NCBI GenBank assembly: GCA_028691695.1
Contig: JAQUYU010000003.1
Span: 1-49,928 of the forward strand
Source of the DNA: Sphaerochaetaceae bacterium
Lineage (GTDB): Bacteria > Spirochaetota > Spirochaetia > Sphaerochaetales > Sphaerochaetaceae
Length of the DNA: 49,928 nt
Direction of reading: 5' to 3'
Shown: one piece after another, positions 7,039 through 14,709 of the stretch
How positions within the stretch are numbered: position 1 is the first letter of the stretch
How the letters are laid out: each line of letters opens with the position of its first letter
Translations under genes and position numbers: made by a program
Notes under the pieces: model-generated
Told to the model about the DNA's origin: nothing
The model's input: only the letters and a program-made list of their open reading frames with translations
The model's database searches: none

Positions 7039-7189
7039 TTTTATGCTCCTTACTATTTCTAGTATTGAATCAATTTACAAGAAACAGTATTTAGATTTCT
7101 TAAAAAATAGTAAATAGTGCAGAGCAGTTTTCTGCACACTTTTATATGAAATTTGATGAAAATATGCGTGAAGCTATGTTTTTTCCGGT

Positions 7190-7963
7190 TCAAGCCATGA
7201 TCCGGTGCAGTTCTTCTGAGAGCTTCTCAAGGCTTGCTGCGATGCCATCTGTATTGATTGAATCAAAGGCTAGGTTGATATCATGTTCGAAGTGGTCCGG
7301 CAGGATCCGGCATAGTTTCCTGGCGTACGGCACAAGCTTCTTCTCCCCGGGGTGCGGCTGCCGGTTGACGGCAAAGAGAATGTCGAAGTAAGAGGCGAAG
7401 TATGTGGCAGTTCTGTGAATTATGCTGTTCCTGTCGCCACGCTTGATGGCGCAATTGATCTGGGCAAGCAGAAGATCCTCTTCCTTTGGATCGATCAAAG
7501 GCCAGTTCTTGCTTATTATGTTGTGTGCAAGGGCATCAGGATACGGAGTCATGATTTCATTTCTGAGGTCAGTGAGCCTGCCGTTTCGGTCGAATAGAAT
7601 TTCTGAGTGCTGAAGGTTGAAAACGAAGCATGTGGTGTAGCCTGTTCGTGCATTGTGGCTGTGCCAGACGTCACGGATTTCATTCTCAATCCAATCGAAG
7701 GAACGGTACATTATATCGAACAGTCCTTCGGAAGTGACTCCATTGTCTGTTTCTTCATAGATTGAGTTGCCCAGCGAGCTTTTCACAAACAGAGGTTCAA
7801 GCACTTTCCTTCGCTTTTCGAGAGGAACCGGAATTGATGAATAAACATACAGATCGAAATCCGACAGCTGATCCTGGATCAGGTCCCCCTGTCCTTTTGA
7901 GCCTGAGAGTGCAAGAGCCTCTGCCTCTTCTAATGTCTTGAATGCTTGGATGACTTGTTTCAT
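7190..7963 (-). CDS. DUF4037-type nucleotidyltransferase-fold protein
   Basis: The 257-residue protein has a nucleotidyltransferase signature at about residues 21-41, GSKGQGDLIQDQLSDFDLYV: the GS motif followed by a D-x-D pair (SDFDLY) that would bind the catalytic metal. The rest matches the DUF4037 plan, with conserved His and Asp residues and a C-terminal helical part (PGEKKLVPYARKL). Substrate is unknown; related folds transfer nucleotides to antibiotics, proteins or RNA. No ribosome binding site precedes the ATG. A TTGCAT-N18-TAAGAT promoter ends 6 nt before it, suggesting a leaderless mRNA. Confidence 0.75.
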   Translation of the reverse strand: MKQVIQAFKTLEEAEALALSGSKGQGDLIQDQLSDFDLYVYSSIPVPLEKRRKVLEPLFVKSSLGNSIYEETDNGVTSEGLFDIMYRSFDWIENEIRDVWHSHNARTGYTTCFVFNLQHSEILFDRNGRLTDLRNEIMTPYPDALAHNIISKNWPLIDPKEEDLLLAQINCAIKRGDRNSIIHRTATYFASYFDILFAVNRQPHPGEKKLVPYARKLCRILPDHFEHDINLAFDSINTDGIAASLEKLSEELHRIMA

Positions 7964-7969
7964 AGGTGA

Positions 7970-7999
7970 ATCTTAGCAGAATATGTGGTTGATATGCAA
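7970..7999 (-). promoter_or_regulatory. sigma-70 promoter of the DUF4037 gene
   Basis: On the minus strand, TTGCAT (7994-7999), an 18-bp spacer and TAAGAT (7970-7975). The -10 box ends 6 nt before the ATG. Confidence 0.55.
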
Positions 8000-8004
8000 C
8001 TTAA

Positions 8005-9969
8005 TCAGCTGGCAGGACGCGATAGGGTGCAGAGATTCTTCAGATGAGTCTCGATGATGTTGTTCACAGTGTTCTGAGGGAACGTGCCACGGACGCTGCG
8101 TTCACCGCTTGGCCGGTTTGTGAGGATCTCCATTCCTTCGTCTATTGTCTGAATGGCATAGATGTGGAATTTGCCTTCGCGTATCGATGAAAGCATATCA
8201 GAGGGCAGAAGAAGCGATGGCAGGTTCTTGCGTGGGATTATCACACCTTGTCGTCCTGTCAGGCCGGTTAGGCGGCATATTCTGTAGAATCCGGTTATCT
8301 TTTCGTTTATCCCACCGACAGGCTGGATGTCACCGAGCTGGTTCACCGAACCTGTTACGGCAATCTCCTGCCTAAGTGGGATGTCGCCGACAGCCGAAAG
8401 AAGAGCGAACAGCTCAGCCGAAGAAGCGCTGTCTCCGTCGACTTCCGCATAAGACTGCTCGAAGCATATTCCCGCATACATCGAAAGTGGGAAGTTCCGG
8501 GCATAGTGCTTGCGAAGATATCCTTCGAGAATCAAAAGCCCCTTGTCGTGTATTTCACCGGACAGTCCAGCCTCATGCTCGATATTGACTATGCCTTCTG
8601 TTCCGGGTGCTACAGAAACCGAAATCACCGTCGGTGTTCCGAACGAGGCATTGCCACGGTCCATGATTGCCAGACCGTTGATTACACCGACCTTTGATCC
8701 GGAGAGCGAGATGATCATCTCGCCGCTTGTTATTTCCTCGTTTATCTTTGTTTCTGTCAGGCTGTTCATGTAGTCCCGCATCGAAACTGCCTTGTCGATG
8801 GATTTTGAGTTGATTGAGCTCTGCGATGCCTGCCGTGCCCAATAGTCTGCCTCATGCACCAGATCGCCGAGGAATGAAAGCTTCGTCGTGAGCTCGCCGC
8901 GGAGTTCGGCATACCAGCTGCTGTAGAACAGGAGACGTGCTATGCCATCGTCGGTGACTTGAAGAAGGCTGTCCGAGCGGACAGTCCGGTCTATGTATCC
9001 GGCTGTTGCGATGATGTTGTCAGGAGTCGCCGGCATTGAGAAATCGAATTCGGCCGAGATATTGAACAGGTCGAGGAAGCTCTCGTCTATTTCGCAGAGC
9101 TTGTCATAGATTGCATCGGTTCCGATGAGAATTACCTTGAGCGGCGCATGTATTGCTGTAGGCTTGATTATGAAGCCTTCGGGACTGGAAATGCTCCGAT
9201 GTATGAGAATGGTTCCGAAGTCGAGGAATTTCTTGAGGTTGTCCCATAGCCCGGCCTGTGAGAGCAGCTGTTCGGCGTCAATTGCCAGGAAGCCATCAAT
9301 TGCATCGACTACCGATCCAGGGCATAGCGACATATGAACAAGCGGGCTTTCGTCTGATACCTGCCCGAAGAGGTTAGCCTGGGTAGGATGTGATTCGAAT
9401 ACCAGCGGGCGCACCGGTGAGATCGCCTTGCTGCATACAAGGTTGATTCTGATGCGGTCTGCTTCCAATGGTTTGACTTCGCCATGCTGAATCGCTTTTG
9501 ATGCGGATTGAAGGAATGCTGCCAGATCTGAGCCCGTGGAGGTTTGTTTCTGAAGCTCTTCGATGGCCGAAATAGCCTCTTCCGGCTTAGTATTACGTAT
9601 CAAAGTACTGATTTCGTCCATCGTTCTTGCAACAGATGGACCTGTTCCAGATTCGAGTACCAGTGATAGTGGTGACTGGGGCTTGATGAAATTAAAAGCG
9701 AAAGCTATGTCATGAAGAGTGGCAGGATCCGGAGATGGAAGCGAAGCCGCAACCTGGCGTATTGCTTCATGGCGTCCGCTTCCTGGGTCGCCTGAAAGGA
9801 AGATGTTGTAGTTGCGTGCCATCAGGCTCATTCCCATCTTCAAGGCATCGATTGCACGAGGCTGGCCTATGAACTTGTTGTTCTGGGCTGCATCCTTTCT
9901 CTGCGTGCTGAATATCGATTCATCATATGAGAATTCCAGCTGCTCTGATTTGACTTCATTTTTTTCCAT
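8005..9969 (-). CDS. Lon-like (S16) protease with degenerate AAA domain
   Basis: The 654-residue protein belongs to the AAA_32/Lon-C type of ATP-dependent proteases (YcbZ/LonB-like). The N-terminus carries FIGQPRAIDALKMGM and a P-loop variant, LSGDPGSGRHEAI, in which Arg replaces the usual Lys. The C-terminal S16 domain is intact, with the catalytic Ser/Lys dyad at Ser514 (DGDSASSAE) and Lys557 (GGINEKITG). A Walker B acidic pair is not obvious (LAIDAEQLL). Arg in the P-loop seems usual for this branch, so it is not evidence of decay. It would degrade damaged or specific proteins in the cytoplasm. It has the clearest leaderless promoter of the window. Confidence 0.9.
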   Translation of the reverse strand: MEKNEVKSEQLEFSYDESIFSTQRKDAAQNNKFIGQPRAIDALKMGMSLMARNYNIFLSGDPGSGRHEAIRQVAASLPSPDPATLHDIAFAFNFIKPQSPLSLVLESGTGPSVARTMDEISTLIRNTKPEEAISAIEELQKQTSTGSDLAAFLQSASKAIQHGEVKPLEADRIRINLVCSKAISPVRPLVFESHPTQANLFGQVSDESPLVHMSLCPGSVVDAIDGFLAIDAEQLLSQAGLWDNLKKFLDFGTILIHRSISSPEGFIIKPTAIHAPLKVILIGTDAIYDKLCEIDESFLDLFNISAEFDFSMPATPDNIIATAGYIDRTVRSDSLLQVTDDGIARLLFYSSWYAELRGELTTKLSFLGDLVHEADYWARQASQSSINSKSIDKAVSMRDYMNSLTETKINEEITSGEMIISLSGSKVGVINGLAIMDRGNASFGTPTVISVSVAPGTEGIVNIEHEAGLSGEIHDKGLLILEGYLRKHYARNFPLSMYAGICFEQSYAEVDGDSASSAELFALLSAVGDIPLRQEIAVTGSVNQLGDIQPVGGINEKITGFYRICRLTGLTGRQGVIIPRKNLPSLLLPSDMLSSIREGKFHIYAIQTIDEGMEILTNRPSGERSVRGTFPQNTVNNIIETHLKNLCTLSRPAS

Positions 9970-9975
9970 GACTGA

Positions 9976-10004
9976 ATATTAGGTTGTGCTTAAGAGTCTG
10001 TCAA
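9976..10004 (-). promoter_or_regulatory. sigma-70 promoter of the Lon-like gene
   Basis: On the minus strand, perfect TTGACA (9999-10004), a 17-bp spacer and TAATAT (9976-9981). The -10 box ends 6 nt before the ATG and there is no ribosome binding site, so the mRNA should begin at the start codon. Confidence 0.75.
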
Positions 10005-10041
10005 CTGCGTCTCTGTGCTTCATGAAAAAGGATTTGTCGTG

Positions 10042-10047
10042 TATAAT
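10042..10047 (+). promoter_or_regulatory. -10 box of the Nif3-like gene
   Basis: Perfect TATAAT ending 7 nt before the ATG at 10055. The -35 candidate at 10019-10024 (TTCATG, 17-bp spacing) is weak. No ribosome binding site lies between. Confidence 0.5.
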
Positions 10048-10054
10048 CGATTGC

Positions 10055-10807
10055 ATGAAACTCAAGAATCTAGAGCAATTGCTTAACCAGACGCTGCGGC
10101 CTGAGGATTTTGAAGCTGCGGATATTTCACTCAACGGCCTTCAGGTCGGTAATCGCGAGAGCGAAGTGCACAAGGCGTGCTTTGCTGTCGATGCCTGCAT
10201 GGATAGCTTCGAAGCTGCTTCGCAAGCTGGCTCCGATGTGCTTGTCGTCCATCATGGGCTGTTCTGGGGGCATCCTCTTGCAATAACCGGAACCCATTAT
10301 GAGAGGGTGAAGTTCCTCATGGATCATAATCTGGCTCTTTATGCATGCCACCTTCCGCTTGATGCTCATCCTGTTCTTGGGAACAACGCCCAGATTGCAT
10401 CTGCCCTTGGACTGAAGCATGTTGAGCCTTTTGCCGAGTACCATGGGAAGATGATCGGATTCAAAGGCATCCTCCCGGAGCCTATGCCCATGGAAAAGGT
10501 CGGCGAAGTGCTTGGGTTTGGCCAGGAAAGCTATATGATCGAGTTTGGCAGAAAGCTCTGCCGGACAGTCGGAATAGTTTCAGGAAGTGCCGCAGATGAT
10601 GTCTCGCAGGCAATAGATGATGGCCTGGATCTGTTCATAACAGGCGAAATAAGCCATCAGGTCTATCATCTTTGCGAGGAAAGCCATATGAATATGCTCT
10701 GTCTTGGCCATTATAATACTGAAACCTTCGGGGTGAAGGCGCTTATGGAGATTGTTCTCAAGATGGGGATTGAGACGGCTTTTGTTGATGTTCCGACTGG
10801 TCTGTAG
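10055..10807 (+). CDS. Nif3-like dinuclear metal-centre protein (YbgI family)
   Basis: The 250-residue protein belongs to the NIF3/YbgI family (DUF34), toroidal hexamers that bind two metal ions per subunit. Metal ligands expected in the family are visible: VVHHGLFWG (His pair), YACHLPLDAHPVLGNN (His and Asp), and the C-terminal LGHYNTETFGV (His and Glu). Proposed roles include metal insertion or a hydrolase activity; none is settled. The start at 10055 is chosen because the protein aligns from MKLKNLEQLL and TATAAT ends 7 nt upstream, which excludes the longer frame beginning at 9986. It is divergent from the Lon-like gene and followed 12 nt later by lspA. Confidence 0.88.
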   Translation: MKLKNLEQLLNQTLRPEDFEAADISLNGLQVGNRESEVHKACFAVDACMDSFEAASQAGSDVLVVHHGLFWGHPLAITGTHYERVKFLMDHNLALYACHLPLDAHPVLGNNAQIASALGLKHVEPFAEYHGKMIGFKGILPEPMPMEKVGEVLGFGQESYMIEFGRKLCRTVGIVSGSAADDVSQAIDDGLDLFITGEISHQVYHLCEESHMNMLCLGHYNTETFGVKALMEIVLKMGIETAFVDVPTGL

Positions 10808-10813
10808 TATATT
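10785..10813 (+). promoter_or_regulatory. internal promoter of lspA
   Basis: TTGATG (10785-10790), a 17-bp spacer and TATATT (10808-10813), lying over the end of the Nif3-like gene. The -10 box ends 6 nt before the lspA ATG. Confidence 0.5.
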
Positions 10814-10819
10814 GTTTCT

Positions 10820-11362
10820 ATGTCAGAAACCAATCGAACAAGCCTGAAATACCGCCTGATGCCGTTTGCTTTGAGCATCGGCCTGCTGATCCTCGATCAG
10901 ATCACCAAGGCCATAGTTGTTGCGAAGATGCCCATCGGGGTGATCCATAAGCGGATATTCGGTGATTTCATCTGGCTGGTTCATGTACGCAACACAGGCG
11001 CGGCGTTCTCCATAGGTGCGGACAGCAGCGTTGCTGTGAGGATCATTGTCCTGATTCTGCTTCCGCTTGCAGTGATGGCTCTGGTATCATGGGCTATCGC
11101 CTCTAAGAAGATGATTCTTCATGGTGCACAGCGCTGGTTTGCAGCAGGAATCCTCGGCGGTGGCATGGGTACTATCTGCGACCGGATCTTCCGGTTCGAC
11201 GAAGGCGTTGTGGACTTTGTGAGCGTCAATGTATATGGGCTGTTCGGAATGGATCGATGGCCTACTTTCAATGTAAGCGACAGCTGCGTTGTGGTATTCG
11301 TCATCCTGCTGGCATTGTCCATGCTGTTTGAGAAGAAAGGTGATAAGGAGAAGGAAAGATAA
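10820..11362 (+). CDS. lspA: lipoprotein signal peptidase (signal peptidase II)
   Basis: LspA cleaves the signal peptide of diacylglyceryl-modified prolipoproteins in the inner membrane. The 180-residue protein has four hydrophobic segments and the family motifs: LDQITKAIV near 25, VRNTGAAFSI near 57, GTICDRIFR with catalytic Asp121, and TFNVSDSCV with catalytic Asp154. The charged C-terminus (KKGDKEKER) is cytoplasmic. It is slightly longer than E. coli LspA. Its stop overlaps the next start codon by one base (TAATG). A lipoprotein pathway therefore operates, although the binding proteins in this window lack a clear lipobox. Confidence 0.95.
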   Translation: MSETNRTSLKYRLMPFALSIGLLILDQITKAIVVAKMPIGVIHKRIFGDFIWLVHVRNTGAAFSIGADSSVAVRIIVLILLPLAVMALVSWAIASKKMILHGAQRWFAAGILGGGMGTICDRIFRFDEGVVDFVSVNVYGLFGMDRWPTFNVSDSCVVVFVILLALSMLFEKKGDKEKER

Positions 11363-11706
11363 TGGATGAGAAATCTGAAAAGAAACCGATGAACAAGAAG
11401 GCCAATACTGCCATCTTCATGATAGTTGCGACAGTGGTGAACCTTGTGTTCATCATCCTGTTTGCTATCCTTGGGCTTTATATATTCAGCCTGATCTTCC
11501 CTGATACATCAGCGGAAGCAGGAGTAGGGATGCCTGTAGCGCTGTTCGGGCTGTGCTTCATCCTTCCTGTGGTGCTGAGCTGGCTTCTTTACAACTTCCT
11601 CATAAAGATATTATCCAAGAAATTCCATCTCGAGGACAAGCTTGCTCCAATCTTCAACCGAAAGAAGAAGCCTGTCCGTACTGATGACCCCAGCGTGAAG
11701 GGATAG
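11362..11706 (+). CDS. small two-helix membrane protein next to lspA
   Basis: The 114-residue protein has a Lys-rich N-terminus and two transmembrane helices (IVATVVNLVFIILFAILGLY and LFGLCFILPVVLSWLLYN), then a basic cytoplasmic tail. Similar proteins sit next to lspA in treponemes and have sometimes been labelled leader peptide processing enzyme; that name has no clear experimental basis, to my knowledge. No catalytic motif is seen. The TAATG overlap with lspA suggests coupled translation and a shared role in lipoprotein or envelope handling. Confidence 0.7.
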   Translation: MDEKSEKKPMNKKANTAIFMIVATVVNLVFIILFAILGLYIFSLIFPDTSAEAGVGMPVALFGLCFILPVVLSWLLYNFLIKILSKKFHLEDKLAPIFNRKKKPVRTDDPSVKG

Positions 11707-11708
11707 CA

Positions 11709-12731
11709 ATGCAGCCGATTGAGAAACTTGATGGCATTTCATGGTTTCCGTTCAGTGACGAGCCACTTCTGCACGGTGAGTTCATAATTCCTGCATTCTG
11801 CGACCCGCAGCTGTTGCTTCCTGAAGAATCCATCGATCGCAAGTGGCATCTGTTCGTTCATTCATGGATTGGACTTCATCACTATACAAGCGACTCCGGC
11901 ATCGCATGGGAGCCACGCAACATGATTGAGGTCCGTTCCCATTCGCCTTTCATCTATATCGAGAGAGGCGTGTACTATCTGCTTTATGAAAAGCATGACC
12001 GCAAGATCCCGCTTGTCGGTCAGAAGCACTCGTACCGCAGCAACGAGAAAGATGATGATTCAAGCCGGATTGAGATGTGTTCTTCCACAGATCTTGTGAC
12101 TTGGAGCCGTCCGAGGATCCTGCTGGACAGCCGTTCGGTCTCTTATTCTGCCGATTACAACCGCTCGCCGAGGATCTCCCGGCCGCAGCTTGTGAAGATC
12201 GGTGATACCTACAGGCTTTATTTCGGAGTCTCGCACGTTCATCTTCCCGATACTTATCAGAAAGTCTCCCGTTATTTTTCATATGCAGAATCACAGACGA
12301 TTGACGGACTTTACAAGAGTTCAGACCGCGGCCCGCTCCTGTCCCCGGTTCCTGACGATCCTCTGATGAACCTCGGAGTGGGCAGCATAAGGGTGCTTCA
12401 AGGTCAGGATGGCTTTTCCGCTTTTCAATGCAGTGCATTCTGGGACGAGGAGCATAGCCGTTCCCGCACTGCCATGTTCCTTCTGTCGTCTCCCGATGGT
12501 CTTCGCTGGAAGAGAGTCTCGTCACGACCCATATTCTTCCCTCCGGAGAAAGGCTGGGCAAGCGACTACATAATGGGCTGCGATGCAAGATACAAGGCAT
12601 CTGAGAACTGCTGGTACTGCTACTATTCAGCAAACCGGCAGAACAGCCTCGGAGTAACCGAGGAGTCAGTGGGACTCCTTCTCGGGCAGGTTCCGGCTCT
12701 TCGTGAGCTTAAGGCAACAAGAGAGTCTTGA
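11709..12731 (+). CDS. glycosidase-like five-bladed propeller protein (GH43/GH32-like)
   Basis: The 340-residue protein reads like the five-bladed beta-propeller glycosidases or phosphorylases: CDPQLLLPEE near 32 (an Asp at the place of the first catalytic acid), repeated blades ending W-x-x-x or YLLYEKHDR, SRPQLVKIGDTYRLYFGVS, and a closing SDYIMGCDARYKASENCWYC blade. There is no signal peptide, so it should be cytoplasmic and act on imported or internal sugar. Family (GH32, GH43, GH130 or unassigned) cannot be settled by eye. It starts 2 nt after the membrane protein and belongs to the lspA operon. Confidence 0.6.
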   Translation: MQPIEKLDGISWFPFSDEPLLHGEFIIPAFCDPQLLLPEESIDRKWHLFVHSWIGLHHYTSDSGIAWEPRNMIEVRSHSPFIYIERGVYYLLYEKHDRKIPLVGQKHSYRSNEKDDDSSRIEMCSSTDLVTWSRPRILLDSRSVSYSADYNRSPRISRPQLVKIGDTYRLYFGVSHVHLPDTYQKVSRYFSYAESQTIDGLYKSSDRGPLLSPVPDDPLMNLGVGSIRVLQGQDGFSAFQCSAFWDEEHSRSRTAMFLLSSPDGLRWKRVSSRPIFFPPEKGWASDYIMGCDARYKASENCWYCYYSANRQNSLGVTEESVGLLLGQVPALRELKATRES

Positions 12732-12784
12732 TTCAAGGTTTTGGGTAACTATTCAAGAGAATATTTATAAAAGAGGCTATTGTT

Positions 12785-13309
12785 ATGAAGAAAGCCCTAG
12801 TGGTTGTGGATTATCAGAATGACTTTGTGAACGGAGCTCTTGGCTTTCCAGGTGCAGAGAAGATCGATAGCATCATAGCATCGAAGATCAAAAGAGCAGC
12901 ATCAGAAGGTGATGATGTAATCTTCACTTTGGATACCCATCACAGCGACTACCTGAAGACAAGCGAAGGCCGGCATCTTCCCGCTGTCCATTGCATAGAA
13001 GGCACTGAGGGCTGGCAGCTGTTCGGAGAGACTGCAAAGCAGGCTTCGTCATGCCATGCTTCTTTCCTGAAGAAGGGACAGTTCGGTTCTCTTGAACTTG
13101 GGCGCATTCTCTCTGAGGGAGCCTATGATCTGGTTGAGCTATGCGGTCTTGTATGCGACATCTGCGTCGTTTCCAATGCACTGATTGCAAAAGCGGCTTT
13201 GCCTGAAGCCCGCATTGTGGTTGATTCCTCGGCCACAGCTTCATTCGATCCTGAGGCATTCAAGGCTGCACTGAAGGTCATGAGAAGCTGCCAGATAGAA
13301 ATAATCTGA
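12785..13309 (+). CDS. nicotinamidase-like cysteine hydrolase (isochorismatase family)
   Basis: The 174-residue protein has the isochorismatase fold and the PncA-type triad: Asp9 (VVVDYQNDF), a lysine in FLKKGQFG (96 or 97) and Cys127 in LVCDICVVSNAL. The metal-site region, FTLDTHHSDY, has the Asp and His expected of nicotinamidases, which convert nicotinamide to nicotinate in NAD salvage. Nicotinamidase is the best call, but other amidases of the fold are possible. AGAGG lies 8 nt before the ATG. It stands alone between the propeller protein and the HSL-type hydrolase. Confidence 0.8.
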   Translation: MKKALVVVDYQNDFVNGALGFPGAEKIDSIIASKIKRAASEGDDVIFTLDTHHSDYLKTSEGRHLPAVHCIEGTEGWQLFGETAKQASSCHASFLKKGQFGSLELGRILSEGAYDLVELCGLVCDICVVSNALIAKAALPEARIVVDSSATASFDPEAFKAALKVMRSCQIEII

Positions 13310-13358
13310 TATTCTGAAACCCCAATTTTGTCTAAGACAGCAGGCTGTTTCTATTTTC

Positions 13359-13388
13359 TTGATATTAATGCATAACTTATAGTAGTAT
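13359..13388 (+). promoter_or_regulatory. sigma-70 promoter of the HSL-type hydrolase gene
   Basis: TTGATA (13359-13364), an 18-bp spacer and TAGTAT (13383-13388), ending 6 nt before a GTG start. It supports the GTG at 13395 as a leaderless start. Confidence 0.55.
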
Positions 13389-13394
13389 AGGCAT

Positions 13395-14438
13395 GTGGAT
13401 GATTTGAATTTTTCCGGCAGGACCAATAAAGTTCTCAAGCTTTGCAGAAAAGCCGGTGTGGATTGCTTCTCGGAAGAGATGACTCAGGAGCAGATTGAGG
13501 ATTACAATCACAAGCCGCTTTTGGACAACAAGGTTTTGATGAGCATTTCACCGCGCCCTGATTCGGATGTGTATACCAAGACCTTCCTTATCCCGGTAGA
13601 TGGCGGATTGGTCACAGGCTATTACTTTGAAAAGCTGGTGAACAACACTGGCGGCGGGCTTAAGTCCCTGATTATTTGCTTTCATGGCGGCGGATGGACG
13701 TTCGGCAACATGGACGGGAACAGCATCTTCTGCAATCATGTGTGCAGCATAACAGGAGCTTCGATTCTGAGCGTCGACTACAGGCTTGCGCCTGCTTTCA
13801 AGTTCCCGACAGCTCTGGATGACTGCTATGCAACGCTTGTCTGGGCGGATAAGGGAACCCGTTACTGGGGCGTCGATCCTGACAAGATCTATCTCATGGG
13901 CGAGGGTGCCGGCGGCAACCTTGCAATCGGAGTTTCCAAGATGGCTCGTGATCTCAAAGGCCCGCACATTGCAGGAATGGCTCTTCTATGTCCGATCACC
14001 GATTGCAGGATGAGGACTAAAAGCTATGAGGAATTCGCCGACGGACCTGTTCTGACTGCCAAGGTCATGGCGGCTCTGATCAAAAACTATCAGAGAGAGC
14101 CCAAGGACATAATGGATCCCAAGTTCTCTCCATTGCTTTCGAAGGATCTTTCAAGGCTTCCTGGAACGCTTGTGTTCGTTGCAGATCATGATGTTCTCAG
14201 CGATGACGGAAGGCTTTTTGCCCAGGCTCTGATGGATGCAGATACTCCTGTGAAGCTTCTGGAGATCAAGGATACGTTCCATGGGTTCTATCAATATCCA
14301 GAGGCGACCGGCACTGAGGAGTTCGACAATGCCCTGAGGCAGTTCTTCGGAGGAAGGAACCTCTCGAATATCGAGCTTCTTACAAACAAGCAGCGGCGCA
14401 GAATTGAGAATAACAAGGTCAAGACACTGTTCGGATAG
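13395..14438 (+). CDS. HSL-family alpha/beta-hydrolase lacking the nucleophile serine
   Basis: The 347-residue protein has the hormone-sensitive-lipase layout: oxyanion-hole HGGGW (97-101), SVDYRLAPAFKFPTALDD (126-143), Asp266 (ADHDVL) and His296 (TFHGF). The nucleophile elbow, usually G-D-S-A-G, reads G-E-G-A-G at 169-173; Gly171 (codon ggt) stands where the serine should be. Without serine it should not hydrolyse esters by the normal route. It could be a binding or structural protein, a pseudoenzyme or an enzyme with another mechanism. The rest of the frame is intact, so recent decay is unlikely. The GTG start is supported by the promoter 6 nt upstream; an in-frame ATG with a good ribosome binding site was not found. 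Confidence 0.8.
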   Translation: MDDLNFSGRTNKVLKLCRKAGVDCFSEEMTQEQIEDYNHKPLLDNKVLMSISPRPDSDVYTKTFLIPVDGGLVTGYYFEKLVNNTGGGLKSLIICFHGGGWTFGNMDGNSIFCNHVCSITGASILSVDYRLAPAFKFPTALDDCYATLVWADKGTRYWGVDPDKIYLMGEGAGGNLAIGVSKMARDLKGPHIAGMALLCPITDCRMRTKSYEEFADGPVLTAKVMAALIKNYQREPKDIMDPKFSPLLSKDLSRLPGTLVFVADHDVLSDDGRLFAQALMDADTPVKLLEIKDTFHGFYQYPEATGTEEFDNALRQFFGGRNLSNIELLTNKQRRRIENNKVKTLFG

Positions 14439-14449
14439 GAGATGATTTT

Positions 14450-14662
14450 ATGGAAAAGCATCAGTATGTGTGCCCAAAATGCGGCAATACACATTTCATC
14501 GAGGACAAGCTTCAGGCAACAGGCGGAAACTTCGCCAAGCTGTTTGATGTCCAGAACAAACGCTTCGTGACGATTTCATGCACAAGATGCGGCTATACGG
14601 AGCTGTTCAGGCAGGATGAGTCAGTCGGATTGAACATACTTGATTTCTTCATGGGCAATTGA
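14450..14662 (+). CDS. small zinc-ribbon protein (YpzJ-like)
   Basis: The 70-residue protein holds two Cys pairs, CPKCGN (9-14) and CTRCGY (44-49), spaced as a zinc ribbon, and a C-terminal ILDFFMGN. It fits the YpzJ/DUF2082 family of small nucleic-acid-binding-type zinc ribbons; function is unknown. AGGAGA is 7 nt before the ATG and the gene follows the hydrolase after 11 nt, so they may be co-transcribed. A copy of the dispersed AGGGATTGGCCAGAA motif starts 3 bp after its stop codon. Confidence 0.8.
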   Translation: MEKHQYVCPKCGNTHFIEDKLQATGGNFAKLFDVQNKRFVTISCTRCGYTELFRQDESVGLNILDFFMGN

Positions 14663-14665
14663 ATC

Positions 14666-14680
14666 AGGGATTGGCCAGAA
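14666..14680 (+). repeat. dispersed motif AGGGATTGGCCAGAA, copy A
   Basis: Exact copy of the motif, starting 3 bp after the zinc-ribbon stop and 30 bp before galE. TTGGCC with TATAGA 17 bp downstream might form a weak promoter for galE. Confidence 0.7.
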
Positions 14681-14709
14681 TCAAGAATAAATATATAGAA
14701 GGTGAAAAC

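Noticed and set aside
8005-9969. Lon-like protease as a decayed enzyme because of Arg in Walker A
   Set aside because: This variant appears usual for the AAA_32 branch and the Ser514/Lys557 dyad is intact.
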